From NCBI RefSeq assembly GCF_022761125.1, contig NZ_JAKWJR010000006.1, positions 1 to 64,000 on the forward strand: DNA of 64,000 nucleotides, read 5' to 3'. Shown here piece after piece: positions 56,589 to 64,000 of this stretch; within the stretch, counting starts at the first letter, position 1; every line of letters begins with the position of its first letter. The position numbers and the translations under genes are program-made. The stretch comes from Nocardioides sp. SR21 (GTDB lineage Bacteria; Actinomycetota; Actinomycetes; Propionibacteriales; Nocardioidaceae). The notes beneath the pieces are model-generated. The model saw only the letters and a program-made list of their open reading frames with translations, was not told the DNA's origin and searched no databases.

Positions 56589-57704
56589 ATGGGGACAAGC
56601 ACCGAAGACGCGACCACCACGGCATCCGACCTGGGCGAGCTGGGGTGGACGGTCCACGAGACACCGCCGCGACCCGACCGCCGACGGCTGCTCCGCCAGG
56701 CGCTGGTGGCGCTGCTGGTCGTGACCGTGGTCGTCGGCGTCGCCACGGCCGGCACGGTGCTGTGGCTGCAGTCCCGGCTCGGAGGGCAGGTCCACCACAT
56801 CGACCAGGTCTTCGCCGGCCTCGAGGACCGGCCGGCGCGAGCGCCCGGAGCCGCCGGCGAGGCGATGAACATCCTCCTGATGGGCACCGACCGGCGCTCG
56901 ACGGAGCCGACGACGGGGACCGATGCGACCGCGAGCGAGTGGGTGCCCGGCGCCCAGCGGACCGACACGATCATGATCCTCCACATCGACGCGGACCGGG
57001 AGGGCGCCAGCCTGATCTCGATCCCGCGTGACTCGTGGGTGTACGTGCCGGGCTTCGGGATGAACAAGATCAACGCCGCGTTCTCGCTGGCCGGACCATC
57101 GCTGGCGATCGAGACGATCGAGCGGCTGACCGCGCTGCGCATCGATCACCTGGCCGTCGTCGACTGGGCCGGGTTCGAGGCGATCACCGACGCCGTCGGC
57201 GGGGTCACGCTGACCGTGCCGCGCACGGTCACGGACCCGCAGAACAACGTCGTCTGGTCCCAGGGACGACAGACGCTCGACGGCCGTCAGGCGCTCCTCT
57301 ACGTGCGGCAGCGCTACGGCCTGCCGAACGGCGACCTGGACCGGGTGCGCCGCCAGCAGGCCTACCTGCTCAGCCTCATGCGCGCGTCGATCTCCACGCT
57401 GCGGAGCAAGGACCCGTTCGCGACGTACGACCTGCTCGACATCGCGACCCGCAACCTCTCCGTCGACTCCGAGTGGTCCACCGGCGAGATGCGCTCCACC
57501 CTGCTGGACCTCCGCGGGATGCGCGGGCGGGACCTGGACCTGCTGTCGACGCCCGTGCAGGGGTACGGCGACGAGTCGGGGCAGAGCGTGGTCTACCTCG
57601 ACTTCGCCGCGGCCCAGCGGATGTGGGAAGCGGTGTACGACGACAAGGTCGAGGACTGGGTCGAGGACAACCCCGACGCGGCCCAGGTCGGCCCTGCGGA
57701 CTGA
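56589..57704 (+). CDS. LytR-CpsA-Psr (LCP) family protein
   Basis: A 371-residue membrane-anchored LCP protein that transfers lipid-linked polymers to peptidoglycan. Cytoplasmic N-terminus, one membrane helix (~38-60), then the LCP domain: NILLMGTDRR, RTDTIMILHIDAD, SLISIPRDSWVYVPGFGMNKINAAF with the conserved Arg/Asp pairs, and YVRQRYGLPNGDLDRVRRQQ. It is divergent from the NHL operon and completes a path from polymer synthesis to wall attachment. The ATG at 56589 is followed by a normal-length family protein. The convergent receiver gene ends 13 bases beyond its stop. Confidence 0.92.
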   Translation: MGTSTEDATTTASDLGELGWTVHETPPRPDRRRLLRQALVALLVVTVVVGVATAGTVLWLQSRLGGQVHHIDQVFAGLEDRPARAPGAAGEAMNILLMGTDRRSTEPTTGTDATASEWVPGAQRTDTIMILHIDADREGASLISIPRDSWVYVPGFGMNKINAAFSLAGPSLAIETIERLTALRIDHLAVVDWAGFEAITDAVGGVTLTVPRTVTDPQNNVVWSQGRQTLDGRQALLYVRQRYGLPNGDLDRVRRQQAYLLSLMRASISTLRSKDPFATYDLLDIATRNLSVDSEWSTGEMRSTLLDLRGMRGRDLDLLSTPVQGYGDESGQSVVYLDFAAAQRMWEAVYDDKVEDWVEDNPDAAQVGPAD

Positions 57705-57717
57705 CGCCCTTCCTTCG

Positions 57718-58086
57718 TCAGTCCTCGGGCCCGGCATCGCCGAGCAGCCTGTCGAGCGCCGACTCGATCTGGGGGATCGTCGCGTCCGAGCGCAGGACCA
57801 TCGCCGCGTTGAGCTCGTCGATGCGGTCCCCGTCAGGCTCGCCCGCGCAGTGGACGACGACGACCCACGGCACGCCGTGGTCGCCGATGGCGGCGCGGGC
57901 GAACGCCAGGCTCGCCCCGGTGTCGAGGGCGGCGAGGAGCAGCCCGACCCGTCCTGTCCGCCCCTCGGGCGGCGCGACCGCGACGACGTCGAACCCGCGG
58001 TCGGCCAGCGCTGCGGCGACGGTCTCGCCCACCACGCGCTCCTCCGCGACGACCCGGACGCATCGCGACGCGGCCCGGCCGGTCAT
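57718..58086 (-). CDS. Orphan degenerate receiver-like protein
   Basis: A 122-residue protein that looks like a receiver domain without output. RVVAEERVVGETVAAALADRGFD matches the start of the receivers at 22033 and 24528, but no aspartate stands in the acceptor strand (VGLLLAALDTGASLAF) and no clear switch Thr/Lys is seen. It probably folds like a receiver and may pair with one of the LuxR regulators as an anti-partner (inference). An operator-like CCCACATTTGGGGA begins 33 bases upstream of its ATG. The 434-base gap beyond it holds no other gene apart from a 16-codon ORF. Confidence 0.65.
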   Translation of the reverse strand: MTGRAASRCVRVVAEERVVGETVAAALADRGFDVVAVAPPEGRTGRVGLLLAALDTGASLAFARAAIGDHGVPWVVVVHCAGEPDGDRIDELNAAMVLRSDATIPQIESALDRLLGDAGPED

Positions 58087-58119
58087 CGCCCGTCCCTCGG
58101 ACGCGGCGCGCGGAGGTCA

Positions 58120-58133
58120 CCCACATTTGGGGA
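58120..58133. promoter_or_regulatory. Operator-like palindrome, site E
   Basis: CCCACATTTGGGGA (minus: TCCCCAAATGTGGG) begins 33 bases upstream of the degenerate receiver start, the same distance seen at sites A and C. A related perfect dyad, CCCCGAATCGGGG, is at 58250-58262. Confidence 0.4.
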
Positions 58134-58520
58134 TGCCCCTCCCGCGTGAGTTGCGGAGGATGGGATCGAGGTGGCGGGCTCCCGTTCTCTCACCAGCCGC
58201 AGCCGGCACATTCGAGGAGGGTGTACTCGGCGCAATGGTCCCCTCCGTCCCCCGAATCGGGGACCTGGCGCCGTCTCTCGCTCATCCCCCGCACGCCATC
58301 GAGTGCGGGGCGAGCGGTGACCCGCTGCGGCTGGTGGGCCCGCCCTCCGGGCGAGCAGGTACGTCGATCGTTCCGAGGGCGACATCCGGAGAACCTGCCA
58401 ATCCTTGCGAGCACAGCGGTGGTGCAACGAACTCGGGACGAGGCAGGGCACGAGTCCGGCGCCGTGTCCTTGATCACACGGTGTCGCTTCGCTGGGCATA
58501 CTTGGTCGCAAGGAGGCCAG

Positions 58521-58571
58521 ATGCACGGTCACGACCACGACGCCACGGACGTCGGCGCTCGGCGACGATGA
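58521..58571 (+). CDS. 16-codon upstream ORF coupled to regulator
   Basis: ATG at 58521 follows AAGGAGG by 4 bases, a near-ideal ribosome site. It reads 16 codons (MHGHDHDATDVGARRR), and its TGA overlaps the ATG of the response regulator (ATGA). The regulator's own start has no better ribosome site, so its translation probably depends on this leader. His/Asp-rich start and Arg-rich end are visible. A regulatory leader peptide is inferred; it could also just be a coupling device. Confidence 0.55.
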   Translation: MHGHDHDATDVGARRR

Positions 58572-59281
58572 GCCAGCCCCACGCCTCTGCCGTGCGCGTC
58601 GGCATCGTCGACGACCACCAGCTGTTCGCCGAGTCGCTCGCGACGACTCTCCGGCTGGAGCGCTACGACGCCCGCCGGATCGTGCTCCCACCGGACGGTG
58701 GCACCACCGCCCAGCTGGTCGGCGCGATCACCAGGTTCCATCCCGACGTCCTGCTGCTCGACCTCGACCTGGGTCGCAACGGCGACGGCATGCGGTTGAT
58801 CGAGCCGTCCGTCCGCGCGGGGGCCGTGGTCGTCATCATCACCGGGATCGGCGACCGCGCGACCTGGGGCGAGTGCCTGGAGCGTGGCGCCGCGACCGTC
58901 CTGCTGAAGACGAGCTCACTCGAGGAGGTGCTGGCGACCGTGCGCAACAGCGTCAGGGGCCTGCCCGTGCTCAGCGAGGACGAGCGTGCCTCGCTCATCC
59001 GGCAGCGGCAGCTCCGCCTCCACGACCAGCAGGTGCTCAACGAGCGGCTGGGCCGGCTGACCGCCCGCGAGCGAGAGATCCTCGGCCATCTCCTGAAGGG
59101 CCGGACCGTCTACGACATCGCGATGCACGGCACGGTGTCCGAAGCCACCGTCCGGACGCAGGTCCGGTCGATCCTCGCCAAGCTCGAGGTCTCCTCACAG
59201 ATCGCCGCGGTCGGTCTGGCGCACCAGGTGGGGTGGTCGGGACCGGAGACCGAGACCAGGACCTCGGGCCACCAGTTCTAG
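58568..59281 (+). CDS. LuxR-type response regulator
   Basis: A 237-residue NarL/LuxR regulator with an intact receiver: Asp15/Asp16, phospho-acceptor Asp65 in LLLDLDLGRNGDG, and Lys in VLLKTSSL. The output helix-turn-helix has TAREREILGHLLKGRTVYDI and SEATVRTQVRSILAKL. It is very like the regulator at 24528 but has no adjacent kinase; the kinase at 23116 is a candidate partner. ATG 58568 lies within the stop of a 16-codon ORF. It sits between the polysaccharide locus and the second phosphate cluster. Confidence 0.92.
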   Translation: MSQPHASAVRVGIVDDHQLFAESLATTLRLERYDARRIVLPPDGGTTAQLVGAITRFHPDVLLLDLDLGRNGDGMRLIEPSVRAGAVVVIITGIGDRATWGECLERGAATVLLKTSSLEEVLATVRNSVRGLPVLSEDERASLIRQRQLRLHDQQVLNERLGRLTAREREILGHLLKGRTVYDIAMHGTVSEATVRTQVRSILAKLEVSSQIAAVGLAHQVGWSGPETETRTSGHQF

Positions 59282-59336
59282 GTAAAGGGCCGGTTGCGGC
59301 CATCGGTCATGATGGCTGTGCAGCAAGGCTGGGAGC

Positions 59337-59401
59337 GGGGACCGCCGGGGGGTGCACCCGGCGGTCCCCACCCCCTCCCACCGGGGGGTGCACCCGGTGG
59401 G
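59337..59401. terminator. Twin hairpins between convergent genes
   Basis: Two adjacent hairpins: arms 59337-59348 / 59358-59369 (perfect 12 bases) and 59377-59384 / 59394-59401, both with a GGGGTGCAC-type loop. They lie between the plus-strand regulator stop and the minus-strand pstB stop, so a bidirectional terminator is likely. The shared loops suggest a local duplication. Confidence 0.65.
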
Positions 59402-59419
59402 GGTCTGTCCGTGAGCGGC

Positions 59420-60265
59420 CTAGCCGAAGCGGCCGTTCACGTAGTCGAAGGTGCGCTGGTCCTGCGGGCTCTCGAAGATCGCGGTCGTCGGGCCGTGCTC
59501 GACGATGACGCCCGGGGTGCCGTGCGCGGCGAGGAAGAACGCGCACTGGTCGGAGACCCGGTGCGCCTGCTGCATGTTGTGCGTGACGATCACGATCGTC
59601 ACGTCCTTGGCGATCTCGGTGATCGTCTCCTCGACCACGCGGGTCGAGGTCGGGTCGAGCGCGGAGCACGGCTCGTCCATGAGCAGCACCCGCGGGCGTA
59701 CGGCGAGGGAGCGCGCGATGCAGAGTCGCTGCTGCTGACCGCCGGACAGCGCCGAGCCGGGCTGCTTGAGGCGGTCCTTCACCTCGGCCCAGAGCCCGGC
59801 ACGGACGAGGGACTCCTCGACCAGCACCTCGCGCTCGGCCTTCGGGACCTTGGAGCCCGTGAGGTGGAGGCCCGCGAGCACGTTGTCGCGGATCGACATC
59901 GCCGGGAACGGGTTCGGCTTCTGGAACACCATGCCGATCGACTTGCGGGCGTCGGTCAGCCGGCGGGCGGGGTCGTAGATGTCCTGGCCGTCGAGCCGGA
60001 CCTCGCCGGCCAGCGCCGCACCCGGCACCAGCTCGTGCATCCGGTTCAGGATCCGCAGGAACGTCGACTTGCCGCACCCGGACGGTCCGATCAGCGCGGT
60101 CACCTGGCCTGCGGGCATGTCGATGCTCACCCGGTCCAGCACCTTGCGCTTGCCGAACCAGGCCGACACCTTCTCCGCCTCCAGCGTGGCCGCCGTCGAC
60201 GTCGCCGCCGCCGGCACCACCGGCAGCACGTCGGTCACGTCCACCGCCTCGATCACCTCGGTCAT
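59420..60265 (-). CDS. pstB: Second PstB ATP-binding protein
   Basis: A 281-residue phosphate-transporter ATPase closely similar to the one at 11122: GPSGCGKST Walker [40 protein letters not shown] and the same terminal NGRFG-type ending. It also has an Ala/Val-rich N-terminal extension. It is the last gene of the second phosphate-type cluster, and no permease genes are visible for it in this window; it may serve the PstC/PstA at 18889-21149 or permeases beyond the window end. Confidence 0.95.
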   Translation of the reverse strand: MTEVIEAVDVTDVLPVVPAAATSTAATLEAEKVSAWFGKRKVLDRVSIDMPAGQVTALIGPSGCGKSTFLRILNRMHELVPGAALAGEVRLDGQDIYDPARRLTDARKSIGMVFQKPNPFPAMSIRDNVLAGLHLTGSKVPKAEREVLVEESLVRAGLWAEVKDRLKQPGSALSGGQQQRLCIARSLAVRPRVLLMDEPCSALDPTSTRVVEETITEIAKDVTIVIVTHNMQQAHRVSDQCAFFLAAHGTPGVIVEHGPTTAIFESPQDQRTFDYVNGRFG

Positions 60266-60312
60266 GGCACCCTCCTCGTTGTCTCACTCATGTCTGCTGC
60301 ACCCTGCTCGGA

Positions 60313-60346
60313 GCGTGGTGCGGACGCCGAGCCGCCCGCACCACGC
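60313..60346. repeat. Hairpin between Ig-like gene and pstB
   Basis: Perfect 11-base arms (60313-60323 / 60336-60346) around a 12-base loop, in the 87-base gap before pstB. Its place matches that of the 18-base hairpin (12005-12048) in the first cluster, though the sequences differ, which hints at a conserved attenuator. Confidence 0.65.
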
Positions 60347-60352
60347 CGGGAG

Positions 60353-61291
60353 TCACTTCTTCTTCGACTTGACGACCGTGATCGTCTTCGCCGCCGACTG
60401 CGACGGCGTGAACGAACCCGCGGCGCCGTCGTAGCGCACCAGCAACGTGTACTTGCCGGGCTTGAGCGACTTCTTCGCCAGCGTCACGGTGGCCTTGCCG
60501 CCGCTGAGCGTGGCGCTGCCGACCGTCTTGGAGCCGTTCACGACCCGCACCTTGCCGGTCGGCTTGGTGCTGCCGGACGCGGCGTTGACCGTGATCTTCA
60601 CCGTGGCGGCCTTGCCGTACTTGATCTTCTTGGGCCACGTCGCCTTGACGCTCGTCGCCGTGTCACCGACCTGACCGAACACCGGTGCGTCGGTGATCGT
60701 CCAGGAGCTGCCCGTGACCTTCACGTACGTCACGGCGTACTCGGTGCTCACCCCGTCGGTCGGCGAGCTGGTCCGCAGCCGCAGCTCGTAGACGCCGGCG
60801 AAGCTCGCCGCGGTCTCGTTGTTCGGCAGGATCGCGGCGACGTCGGCCAGCGTGTAGCCGTCGGCGCCGGTGGCGACGTACGGCTTGCCCGCCAGCGACG
60901 CCGGCGCGGTGACCGCGCCGCTGCCGCTGAACTTGCTGGTGCCCGTCACCTGCACGCCCGGCCAGGCACCGGGAGCGGTGCTCGCCTGCGGCAGGTGCAC
61001 GAACAGCGACGCGTAGGTGTCGTCGGCGCGCACCGTGCCCGCGGCCGCCGCGAACGCCGCGATCGGGGTGGTGGTGCTGCCGGACGTCACCGCGGTGCCG
61101 GACGCGTTGTAGAGCTTGAGCTCCACACCGAGGTTGTCGTGGTCGGCGACGGAGGCGTTGTCCCCGTCGTACCAGTCGTCGGCACCGGCCGCGAGCGCGA
61201 CGCCACCGGCGGTCGAGACCGCCAGCGCCAGGCCCACGAATGCGGCGAGCCCCGACTTCTTCGCTGTGCTGAACTTCCTTGGGATCTTCAT
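60353..61291 (-). CDS. Secreted protein with C-terminal Ig-like domain
   Basis: A 312-residue exported protein: signal peptide (ending VALAA near 35), a unique ~180-residue domain and a Big_3-type Ig-like domain (from ~220; KIKYGKAATVKITV, GKVRVVNGSKTVGSATLSGGKATVTL) ending in KSKKK. The Ig part and lysine end match the C-terminus of the PstS at 12071, so in this cluster the Ig module is on its own chain. ATG 61291 is used (preceded by GGAGAATTG); it overlaps the upstream stop by one base. No anchor. Confidence 0.8.
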   Translation of the reverse strand: MKIPRKFSTAKKSGLAAFVGLALAVSTAGGVALAAGADDWYDGDNASVADHDNLGVELKLYNASGTAVTSGSTTTPIAAFAAAAGTVRADDTYASLFVHLPQASTAPGAWPGVQVTGTSKFSGSGAVTAPASLAGKPYVATGADGYTLADVAAILPNNETAASFAGVYELRLRTSSPTDGVSTEYAVTYVKVTGSSWTITDAPVFGQVGDTATSVKATWPKKIKYGKAATVKITVNAASGSTKPTGKVRVVNGSKTVGSATLSGGKATVTLAKKSLKPGKYTLLVRYDGAAGSFTPSQSAAKTITVVKSKKK

Positions 61292-61911
61292 CAATTCTCC
61301 TCAGAGGTCTGGGTGGCTGAAGCGCACGACGCGGACCCGCCCGTGACCAGCTCCCAGCGATCGCCGTCGATGTGGAGGTCGGCGGTGTCGTAGGGGTGGT
61401 CGGTGAGCGTTCCGGCCGCGGGCGTGCCGAGGAAGAGACGCAGCTGCACGTAGCCGTCGAGGTCGGCCGGGTACGCGGCGACGAAGTCACCGAGCGACCA
61501 GGCGTTGTCCGGTACGACGACGACCGGGCTCGCCGGGTCGGCCTGGAGGCCGGCCGCGGTGATGGCGGTCCCGCTGAACTCGCTCGCCGAGACGCCCTCG
61601 CGCGGTTGGTACGCGAAGAGCGTGGCGACCGTCCCGGCGGGGTCGAGCTCGGCCGGGAGACCCGTCTCGCCCAGTGCCACCGCGGCGAACGGCCGGTCGT
61701 CCACGCTGCCCTCGGTGACGGGCTTGCCGTCGGCCGAGCAGAGCGTGATCGCTCCCGCCGCCCGGGGGTCGTCGTACGGCGCGGCGCCGGGCGAGCCGGC
61801 GTCGGCGCTGGCCGACGTCCTCCAGTAGACGAGTGCCGCGATGATCGCGACTCCCACCACGAGGGCGGGGATGACGCGGCGGCGGTTCGGTCGTGCGAGC
61901 TGCGTGCTCAT
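61291..61911 (-). CDS. Small anchored extracytoplasmic protein
   Basis: A 206-residue protein with a short basic N-terminus, one membrane helix (~14-30) and an extracellular domain with two cysteines (ITLCSADG; SASCASA near the end). I do not recognise a family. It sits between the PstS-like and the Ig-like genes, with a 10-base gap upstream and a one-base overlap downstream, so it belongs to the same complex or pathway. ATG 61911 follows GAGAG; the frame to 61980 is longer but would overlap the PstS-like gene. Confidence 0.75.
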   Translation of the reverse strand: MSTQLARPNRRRVIPALVVGVAIIAALVYWRTSASADAGSPGAAPYDDPRAAGAITLCSADGKPVTEGSVDDRPFAAVALGETGLPAELDPAGTVATLFAYQPREGVSASEFSGTAITAAGLQADPASPVVVVPDNAWSLGDFVAAYPADLDGYVQLRLFLGTPAAGTLTDHPYDTADLHIDGDRWELVTGGSASCASATQTSEEN

Positions 61912-61921
61912 GTCTCGACTC

Positions 61922-63220
61922 TCAGTCCAGCTCGATCTCGGCGTTGTCGGTACCGAACACGTGGTAGTCCGGCGTGACACCGGCTGCCGTCAGCAGCGCC
62001 TCACCCGCGGGGGTCCGGACGAACGGGACCGGGCCGTCGGGGTTGTAGAACAGCGCCTGCACCCAGTTGAGCGTGCTGCCCGGCTGCCACGGCGTGGTGC
62101 TGAGGAAGTCGCTCTCGCGGACGATGGCGTTGTACGCGAAGTTGCCGCCGTACGGCGCGGTCGGCGACAGCACGTCGGTGTTGCTGTCACCGTCGAGGAG
62201 CTTGATGCCCTGCGCGTCCGCCGGAGTCCGGTGGCCGGTCTCGGTGTTGTAGTTGTTCGTCTTCTGGCCGTCGAACGTCTGGGTGTAGTAGCCCGTGTTC
62301 AGCGTGCGGTAGCGACCGCGCGGGAACGGCACGATCGCGTTCTTGCGCTGGGCCTCCGAGAGGTTCGTGATCGCGGTCGGGTCGTTCTGCTGCACGACGA
62401 CGCTGTTCGAGTTCGCGCGCAGGGTGTTCGAGACGACGGTGACGCCCGGGTTCTGCTTGCCCACGTTGGCGACGAAGGTGTTCCACATGCCCGCGTCGGT
62501 CGGCAGGATCAGCGGGATGATCGTCTCCGCGGCGCCGGCGCCCGAGTAGCCCGGGATGTCGCCCCACTTCGTGTACTCACCGCTGTAGATCTTGAGGATC
62601 GCCTGGGCGGAGATCGTCGTCGGCGCGTTGGTGGTCGTCGCCGCCGCGATCAGCTGGCGGTCGGTGGCGATCTGGACCCGGATCAGCTTCGTGCCCAGGT
62701 TCGTCTGGGCGTTGTTCTGGTGGGTGGCGTTGAGCGGGTCGGGGCTGCGACCCACGTCGATCCAGCCCTGGTCGTCGGCGATGATCGCGTCGCGACCACC
62801 ACCGCCACCACCGGTCGGGCGGACCACGAGGTCCTGGCCCGCGCGCAGCGAGATGGTCGGGTTGAGCAGCTTCACGTCGCTCTGCTTGATGTACTTCACG
62901 CCGTTCTCGCCGAGCGTGCCGTTGCCGGTGATCGTCGGCAGCAGGCGCGGGTCGGTGAAGGAGCTGCGGCCCTGGGCGTCGCCCGAGGAGTCGAAGCTGA
63001 CGAAGCGCCAGCGGTTGCCGGCGGTGTTGTAGCCGGGGAGCTCGTGGTAGCCGTCGGCGATGAAGTTGAACGAGTTCTGGATGATGTCCGAACCCGTGGC
63101 CACGACATCGTTGGGCTGCGGCGAGAAGTCGGCCTCAGCAGGGGTCAGCGACAGTGCGAGAGTGCCGACGGTCGCCACTGCGACGAACGCCGTCCCCACG
63201 GTCTTGCGTCGAACGAGCAT
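61922..63220 (-). CDS. PstS-like secreted substrate-binding protein
   Basis: A 432-residue exported PBP-type protein: signal peptide (ending AEA), an opening VVATGSDIIQNSFNFIADG that mirrors GVGSDTSQHAIKLFAD of the PstS at 12071, then a type-2 binding body with ILKIYSGEYTKWGDIPG and a C-terminal GEALLTAAGV. The usual Ser-Gly-Thr phosphate loop is replaced (PTDAGMWNTFVANV), so the ligand may not be phosphate. No anchor or Ig domain. ATG 63220 has AAAGG about 8 bases upstream. The pseudo-sortase gene precedes it by 112 bases with no gene between. Confidence 0.8.
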   Translation of the reverse strand: MLVRRKTVGTAFVAVATVGTLALSLTPAEADFSPQPNDVVATGSDIIQNSFNFIADGYHELPGYNTAGNRWRFVSFDSSGDAQGRSSFTDPRLLPTITGNGTLGENGVKYIKQSDVKLLNPTISLRAGQDLVVRPTGGGGGGRDAIIADDQGWIDVGRSPDPLNATHQNNAQTNLGTKLIRVQIATDRQLIAAATTTNAPTTISAQAILKIYSGEYTKWGDIPGYSGAGAAETIIPLILPTDAGMWNTFVANVGKQNPGVTVVSNTLRANSNSVVVQQNDPTAITNLSEAQRKNAIVPFPRGRYRTLNTGYYTQTFDGQKTNNYNTETGHRTPADAQGIKLLDGDSNTDVLSPTAPYGGNFAYNAIVRESDFLSTTPWQPGSTLNWVQALFYNPDGPVPFVRTPAGEALLTAAGVTPDYHVFGTDNAEIELD

Positions 63221-63332
63221 TGATGTTGCCTTTCTATAGTGACTAACCCGAGTTATATGTCGTGGTTGTCGAGCTGTCGCACCCTGAGTGCCGCAGGTGG
63301 TGCATGAGTCCAGGGGTGCGGCGCCCCGGGAC

Positions 63333-64000
63333 TCAGATCAAGGCCGGCAGCAGCCGGGAACCCAACGACGAGACGAGCCACAGCGCCGCCAGGACGCACG
63401 GACCGCCGGCGATCCAGGCGGCCGCGCGGGACCAGCGGTTCCAGGCCCAGACGAAGGCGGCGAGCGAGCCGACCAGCAGCTGCAGGCCGAGCGCCAGGAG
63501 CGCGAGCGACGTGGTGTCGAACTTCGCCGACATCAGCTTGGTGCCGATGTCCGCGGTCGCCACCGCGCCCGGGTCCGCCGCGTCACCGGTCAGGTCGGCG
63601 TCGACGTACACCGTCTCCCCCGCCTGCAGGCCGCCGAGCCCGGCCCCGCGGATCGCGGTCACCAGCGTCAGCCGGCTGCCGTCGGTCGCCGGCGGCGGCG
63701 GGACCGGGTCGCCGCGCAGCCGGGCGCCGGTGACCTCGTAGACGAACGTGCCCTGCGCGGTGGTCACCGTGATCGGCGCACCGGCCGGCAGCTCGGCGAT
63801 GGTGCCGAACGGGCCACCGAACGTCAGCGAGCGGCCGGCGATCACGCTGACCCCGCGCTGGCCGGGCAGCACGCTGCCGAGCACGTGTCCCGGACCGTCC
63901 TGGAGCTGCACGGCTCGGGTGCCCTCGACGACCACCGTGTCCTCGACCCCGGCACCCGGGATCGAGAGCAGTGCCACGGGCGCGCCCGCGGCGATCGGCG
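63333..64000 (-). CDS. Second pseudo-sortase, 5' part cut by window
   Basis: The frame is open to the window end (PIAAGAPVALLSIPG continues upstream of the apparent GTG at 63977), so only the last ~222 residues are seen. They contain the sortase barrel (GPGHVLGSVLPGQ, TFGGPF, SRLTLVTA) and two C-terminal membrane segments ending LLPALI, like the protein at 13690. The catalytic positions are again lost: AGRSLTFGGPF has Arg for His, and TLVTA has Ala for Cys. It heads the second cluster as its paralogue precedes pstS in the first. Confidence 0.85.
   Translation of the reverse strand, partial: PIAAGAPVALLSIPGAGVEDTVVVEGTRAVQLQDGPGHVLGSVLPGQRGVSVIAGRSLTFGGPFGTIAELPAGAPITVTTAQGTFVYEVTGARLRGDPVPPPPATDGSRLTLVTAIRGAGLGGLQAGETVYVDADLTGDAADPGAVATADIGTKLMSAKFDTTSLALLALGLQLLVGSLAAFVWAWNRWSRAAAWIAGGPCVLAALWLVSSLGSRLLPALI

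Noticed and set aside
58146..58571. 141-codon frame upstream of the LuxR regulator
   Set aside because: No codon bias or domain in most of it; only the last 16 codons after AAGGAGG look translated.

Overview
The window is high-GC, densely packed bacterial chromosome with frequent GTG starts and 1- or 4-base start/stop overlaps. An mfd / lipoprotein / mazG block, LuxR-type response regulators, an LCP protein and a GTTCACC-type PHO box all point to an actinobacterium, most likely of the Nocardioides type. That placement is inference from gene content and style; no rRNA or tRNA gene is visible.

Layout. (1) 1-11125: end of a collagen-like protein, a receiver/MASE1-kinase pair, mazG, a SurA-like lipoprotein, mfd, a six-copy short repeat array, a serpin lipoprotein, a second collagen-like protein and a lytic transglycosylase. 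(2) 11122-21149: a phosphate-uptake locus read on the minus strand: pstC, pstA, a membrane-anchored PstS, an 859-aa anchored secreted protein, a sortase-fold protein lacking its catalytic His and Cys, a PstS with Ig-like domains, a hairpin, pstB, then the lytic transglycosylase. A PHO-box-like repeat lies about 90 bases upstream of pstC. (3) 21500-25440: a VOC protein, a LuxR regulator with a degenerate receiver, a histidine kinase / response regulator pair and a decayed second copy of that regulator. (4) 25445-57704: a surface-polysaccharide locus with an initiating sugar transferase, a Wzz-like protein, a natural flippase/O-antigen-ligase fusion, two GT4 glycosyltransferases, four sulfotransferases, a glycoside-hydrolase-like lipoprotein and an LCP protein, interleaved with six large secreted NHL beta-propeller proteins, four of which carry Ig-like repeats. 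Five of these proteins head a nine-gene, roughly 20-kb operon. (5) 57718-59281: an orphan degenerate receiver and a LuxR regulator preceded by a 16-codon upstream ORF. (6) 59420-64000: a second phosphate-type cluster: pseudo-sortase (cut by the window end), PstS-like protein, small membrane protein, Ig-like secreted protein, hairpin, pstB.

How it fits together. Sugar transferase, glycosyltransferases, flippase-ligase, Wzz-like protein, sulfotransferases and LCP protein make a plausible pathway for a sulfated, wall-attached polysaccharide. The NHL/Ig proteins, co-transcribed with it, are candidates for the extracellular proteins that bind, process or organise that polymer. A short inverted repeat (core CCCCAA...TTGGGG) recurs in the promoter regions of this locus and may be the operator of its LuxR regulators. 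The two pst clusters repeat the same unusual order (pseudo-sortase, secreted PstS, Ig-like domain, hairpin, pstB), which suggests a conserved but undescribed membrane/surface assembly linked to phosphate uptake.
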